Below, one piece after another: positions 60,610 to 64,000 of a DNA stretch of 64,000 nucleotides. Position 1 is the first letter of the stretch. Each line of letters opens with the position of its first letter. The stretch is taken from contig NZ_CP059572.1 of NCBI RefSeq assembly GCF_019175365.1, forward strand, positions 3,844,001 through 3,908,000, in the 5' to 3' direction. Source of the DNA: Actinomadura graeca (GTDB lineage: Bacteria; Actinomycetota; Actinomycetes; Streptosporangiales; Streptosporangiaceae). Below the pieces are notes generated by a model. It searched no databases, was not told where the DNA came from, and worked only from the letters and a program-made list of their open reading frames with translations. Position numbers and translations under genes: made by a program.

Positions 60610-61899
60610 ATGCCTGGTCTCCCCCGCGCCGCCTGGCTCTACATCTGCGTCGTCGTCGCCGCGGCGGCCGGCCTCGTCGCCGCCTCGCCCTTCCGCGGCG
60701 TCGACCCGGGCGTCCTGCTGGCGCTGATCATGCTGTTCCTGGCCTGCGACTCCCTCCCGGCCCGGCTGCACGTCGACGGCGCCCGGGTGTCGCTCAGCTT
60801 CGCGGTGTGCCTGGCGTCGGTCGTGCTGCTCGGCCCGGTCGGTGCCGCGCTGGTGGGGTCGACCGCCGTCGCCACCGGCCAGCGGGGCATCGCGCCCGTC
60901 AAGCGGGTGTTCAACGGCGCCCAGTTCGCGGTGAGCGGCTACGCGGCCGGGGCGGTCTTCCTGCTCGCCCACGGCGACCGGGTGCGGCCCTGGCAGGTCC
61001 ACTGGGTCGCGGGCGTCATCGGCCCGTTCACCCTCGCGCTCGTCACGTTCGTGCTGGTCAACCTGGCGCTGATGGCCGGGGTGCTGCTCCTGGCCGGGCA
61101 GGCCGCCCCCGGCGAGCTCGCTCGCGAGAGCGGCGAGCTCGCGGGGGTGTGCGTCGGCTACGGCATGTTCGGGCTGCTGATCGCGGGCCTGTGGGACGAC
61201 CTCGGCCCGGTCGTCGCGGTACTGGTGCTGCTGCCGCTGTACGTCGCGCGGTGGGCGCTGGAGCAGGCGTTCGGCCAGCGCCGCGCCTACGACGCGACGC
61301 TGGCGGCGCTGTGCCAGGCCGTGGAGACCAAGGACGTCAACACCCGCGGGCACTCCGACCGCGTCTCCCGCGGCGCGGTGATGATCGCCCGGCAGATCGG
61401 GATGCGCCCCGAGCGGGTCGAGGCCCTCCGGTACGCGGGGATGCTGCACGACATCGGCAAGATCGGCGTCCCGACCCGGATCCTCCGCAAGGACGGCAAG
61501 CTGACCGACGAGGAGTTCGCCGAGGTCCAGCTGCACCCGATGCGCGGGCTGGAGATCGTCCGCGACATCGGGTTCCTGGACGAGGCGCTCGCCGGGATCA
61601 TGCACCACCACGAGAAGATGAACGGCCGCGGCTACCCGATGGGCCTCGCCGGCGACGAGATCCCCGAGTTCGCCCGGGTGATCGGCGTGGCCGACGCCTT
61701 CGACGTCATGACGTCCGCGCGCCCGTACCAGCGGCCCCGCTCGATCGGGGAGGCCAAGCGGGAACTGCGCCGCTGCGCGGGCACCCAGTTCGACCCGGTC
61801 ATGGTCGAGGCGTTCCTGCGGGCCCTGGAGACGCACGGCTGGGAGTCCGAGGCGGGCGACCGGGAACCGGCACGGCACGAGGAAACCACCCCGAAATAG
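60610..61899 (+). CDS. Membrane-bound HD-GYP-like phosphohydrolase
   Basis: A 429-residue protein. About seven N-terminal hydrophobic segments (residues 8-205) form a MASE-like sensor. Residues 225-400 are an HD-GYP-type domain: NTRGHSDRVSRGAVMIARQ, LHDIGKIGVP (His-Asp near 280), HHHEKMNGRGYP and GVADAFDVMTSARPY. HD-GYP enzymes hydrolyse cyclic di-GMP or related nucleotides; the motif here, GRGYP, is GYP-type. It is divergent from clpC across 194 bases. A cluster role is not suggested. Confidence 0.86.
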   Translation: MPGLPRAAWLYICVVVAAAAGLVAASPFRGVDPGVLLALIMLFLACDSLPARLHVDGARVSLSFAVCLASVVLLGPVGAALVGSTAVATGQRGIAPVKRVFNGAQFAVSGYAAGAVFLLAHGDRVRPWQVHWVAGVIGPFTLALVTFVLVNLALMAGVLLLAGQAAPGELARESGELAGVCVGYGMFGLLIAGLWDDLGPVVAVLVLLPLYVARWALEQAFGQRRAYDATLAALCQAVETKDVNTRGHSDRVSRGAVMIARQIGMRPERVEALRYAGMLHDIGKIGVPTRILRKDGKLTDEEFAEVQLHPMRGLEIVRDIGFLDEALAGIMHHHEKMNGRGYPMGLAGDEIPEFARVIGVADAFDVMTSARPYQRPRSIGEAKRELRRCAGTQFDPVMVEAFLRALETHGWESEAGDREPARHEETTPK

Positions 61900-62036
61900 G
61901 GTATTTTACCCCGTTATTGGTGCGGTGATCGGCCGCCGATATCCGTTCGATATTTTCCCCGGTGAACCTGGAACGCTCAAAAGCCGTCATCTCTACATGA
62001 GTTCACCGACATCGTGATTCAAAGGGCGCCGGACCC

Positions 62037-63839
62037 TTGGATCATTCGATCGCGGGGTGCCGCCGCCCGGAGAGGGGCGTATTGATCACGCGGGGGCTGG
62101 ACAAGCGGACGGCATGGGCGATGACCTGGCCGGCCGTACTTCTGATCCTGGCATGCGGCCTGCTGACCGCGGGCCTTTCCTGGAACGGCCGGCGATGGGT
62201 CGCGATCCCCGTGGGGGCGGGGATCTACCTGCTCTACCTGTTCCTGCTGAACCTGCGGCACAAGAGGGCGGCCGGAGGCTCGCCGCCCGAGCAGCGCGGC
62301 GGCCATGACGGCAAGGCCGACCTGCCCGGGCTGTTCGAGAAGCAGCGCGCGGCGCTGCGCAAGGACAACCTGGAATCGGTGCCCTCACTCGTCCGAATGA
62401 TCATCGATCCCGCACATTTCCGGACGCGGACGGTGGAATCGGTCTCCCTCCAGGGGCGCGTCATCAGCCAGCAGGTCACCATCGAGTTCCAGCTCCCCTC
62501 GCCGCCGGCCGGCGGCCCGGAACGGGACGGCGGCGCCGGTGAGATCTACGTCCCGGCCCTGCTGGTGCGCAAGCCCGAACTGATCGACAGTCTCGCGATC
62601 ACCGATTCCCAGGGGCAGACCGTCACCGTGCTGTCCTTCGAGGAGACCGCCGAGCTGCTGGCGGTGGCCCTGCACTTCCTGGTGATCACCTGCACGGCCC
62701 CCGGCCGGGAGGACGGCCGTTCGCCGCGGACGCAGCGCGAGCTGGAGAGGTCCTGGCAGGCCGAGGCCCTGCTGCTGGAGCTGATCTACGGGTTCGGCAA
62801 CCGCGCGGACGTCGACAAGGTGATCGCGGAGGCGTTCGCGCTGCTGGGACTCCCGGGAAGCGCGGGGACCGAGCGGGTGACCTGGCTCCGGGAGTTCGTG
62901 CAGATGCTCAGCCAGGCGTACCCGGTCATCGCCGTGCTGCCGCACCAGGACCACCGCCGGGCCGTGATCTCCTACCGGCGGACGCTGATCCCGTCCCTGT
63001 CGATCGCCAACGTCCGGGGGCGGCTGCGGCTCGCGCTCGGGTTGCGCCCGCTGAAGGTGGGCGTCGACACCGCGCTGGCGCACAACTCCAAGTCGTACCA
63101 CCTCCAGATCGACGGCCCCGGCACCCAGTACCTGATGGAGCAGACGCTGCGCTGCGCGTCCTGCCGCACCCCGCTGACCCGCGCCGGCGTGATCCTGCCC
63201 CCGGGCCGGACGTGCCCGGTGCACCACCAGCGGTTCCAGTCCGGCTGGGGACGCCCCTACTTCGAGATGCGCGGCAAGCGCGGCCAGTCGTACGCGCACC
63301 TGTACATGCGGGGCTTCGCGAGGGTCCGCGGGGAGAACCTCGTCCTGTCGGCGTCCTTCGGGGAGTCGCCGCCCGGCACGCTCGCCAGCGCCACGATCAC
63401 CGCGGCGGTCACGTGCCTGCTCATCGGCGCGATCGGGCACGCCGAGGCGACCGGGATCGCCAACGACAGCGACATCCCGCCGCTGCTGCTGGCGCTGCCC
63501 GCCGTCGCCGCGTCCTGGTTCGGCTTCAACGCCGACGGGGAGGCCGTGCTGCGCTCCTCGCTGGCCGCCCGCTGCTCGTTGTTCGTCAGCGCTATCGCCT
63601 CGCTCATCGCGGGAAGCCTCTTCCTCGTGACCGAGCGACCCGAGAAGCCCGTCCAGTCGGTGGAACCCGACGTGTTCGGGATGCATCTGCCTTCGTGGTG
63701 GGGTTTGCTGTTCGTCATAGCTCTGGTCAACGTACTGTCAATAGCTGCCCAACTTGTCGTCCGTTCGTGGTCCTACCGGCGACTGCTCTTGCGGAGGGAG
63801 AACGATGCTGCCCACACTTACCAACACCGGCTGGAGTAG
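62037..63839 (+). CDS. Membrane protein of unknown function
   Basis: A protein of about 600 residues that I do not recognise. Two helices near residues 28-70 (MTWPAVLLILACGLLTAGLS and WVAIPVGAGIYLLYLFLL) anchor it; a soluble domain follows, with CRTPLTRAGVILPPGRTCPVHH (a Cys/His-rich, possibly zinc-binding, motif) around residue 382. Then come four further helices near 450-590. The start is uncertain: TTG 62037 or a later codon before Met62121. Strong conservation signals are not visible by eye. It overlaps the next gene by about 35 bases. Confidence 0.65.
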   Translation: MDHSIAGCRRPERGVLITRGLDKRTAWAMTWPAVLLILACGLLTAGLSWNGRRWVAIPVGAGIYLLYLFLLNLRHKRAAGGSPPEQRGGHDGKADLPGLFEKQRAALRKDNLESVPSLVRMIIDPAHFRTRTVESVSLQGRVISQQVTIEFQLPSPPAGGPERDGGAGEIYVPALLVRKPELIDSLAITDSQGQTVTVLSFEETAELLAVALHFLVITCTAPGREDGRSPRTQRELERSWQAEALLLELIYGFGNRADVDKVIAEAFALLGLPGSAGTERVTWLREFVQMLSQAYPVIAVLPHQDHRRAVISYRRTLIPSLSIANVRGRLRLALGLRPLKVGVDTALAHNSKSYHLQIDGPGTQYLMEQTLRCASCRTPLTRAGVILPPGRTCPVHHQRFQSGWGRPYFEMRGKRGQSYAHLYMRGFARVRGENLVLSASFGESPPGTLASATITAAVTCLLIGAIGHAEATGIANDSDIPPLLLALPAVAASWFGFNADGEAVLRSSLAARCSLFVSAIASLIAGSLFLVTERPEKPVQSVEPDVFGMHLPSWWGLLFVIALVNVLSIAAQLVVRSWSYRRLLLRRENDAAHTYQHRLE

Positions 63840-64000
63840 CCGGAGCAGAGAGGGGACGGCACCCGTGCCGAACGACCGGTCCGACAGACCGCCGCCCGGC
63901 GGCGCCTATGTGATCGAGTCGATCGAGTACGTCCGCGAGACCCCGCTGCCGCCGAACACGCTGTTCGACGACCCGGACGAGCTCGACCGGCTCCTCGAAT
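63805..64000 (+). CDS. Partial gene, N-terminus only
   Basis: An open frame runs from ATG 63805 (with GGAGGGAG just before) past the right edge; GTG 63865 in the same frame is an alternative. The visible 65 residues include ESIEYVRETPLPPNTLFDDP. No recognised domain. It overlaps the upstream membrane-protein gene, so both are co-transcribed. Confidence 0.6.
   Translation, partial: MLPTLTNTGWSSRSREGTAPVPNDRSDRPPPGGAYVIESIEYVRETPLPPNTLFDDPDELDRLLE

Noticed and set aside
60597..60616. Third copy of the cluster control element (CCTGGATGGGGCATGCC) at the HD-GYP start
   Set aside because: It has an extra base and lacks the second block; similar partial matches such as CCTGGATGGGGC also occur inside coding sequence, so chance is likely.

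Overview
This is a very GC-rich actinomycete segment. GTG starts are common, codons end in G or C, and genes overlap at ATGA or GTGA junctions. The large AfsR-type SARP regulator and the Methyltransf_19 (DUF574) protein also fit filamentous actinomycetes, perhaps Streptosporangiales; the genus cannot be fixed from sequence alone. Most of the window (about 1-51 kb) looks like specialised-metabolite biosynthesis. About 53-64 kb looks like ordinary chromosome.

Left arm (1-22.8 kb). A truncated type III polyketide synthase is followed by a MATE exporter, a small sulfotransferase and a LuxR-type regulator. Next come inositol monophosphatase, ACP, DegT-family aminotransferase, inositol-3-phosphate synthase and a free-standing acyltransferase. 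A MIO-type phenylalanine ammonia-lyase and a feruloyl-CoA-synthetase-like ligase run on the opposite strand. A four-gene operon follows: ketosynthase, chain-length-factor-like partner, a modular-type ketosynthase with a dead acyltransferase remnant, and an SDR ketoreductase. An MFS exporter, the SARP-NB-ARC-TPR regulator and another LuxR protein close the arm. The simplest reading is Phe to cinnamate to cinnamoyl-CoA, extended on the ACP with a methylmalonyl-type unit (acyltransferase motif YASH). Inositol synthase, phosphatase and aminotransferase would make an inositol-derived or aminocyclitol part.

Middle (23-28.6 kb). IclR, a serine beta-lactamase-like lipoprotein, TetR with a 3-hydroxyisobutyrate-dehydrogenase-like enzyme, a methyltransferase and a LuxR regulator. 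Their link to the pathway is uncertain.

Right arm (28.6-51 kb). CysN and CysD (sulfate activation) diverge from a peptidase, acetyltransferase, two-gene unknown pair and DegT aminotransferase operon. AzlCD and a second sulfotransferase diverge from a long operon: LysW, LysX, LysY, LysZ, a LysK-transketolase N-subunit fusion, the transketolase C-subunit, a C-A-T-TE NRPS and two acyl-CoA dehydrogenases. This matches the amino-group-carrier-protein route known for vazabitide and azinomycin. There glutamate on a LysW-like protein is reduced, extended by two carbons by transketolase, aminated, sulfated and closed to an aziridine (azabicyclic amino acid). The combination here with a cinnamoyl polyketide and inositol genes is one I do not recognise and is the main novelty.

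Right flank (51-64 kb). Tat-exported flavin amine oxidase, EamA transporter, ThDP enzyme, DUF3311 plus sodium/solute symporter, small membrane protein, ClpC, HD-GYP protein, a membrane protein of unknown function and the start of another gene. I saw no rRNA, tRNA, CRISPR array or transposase.
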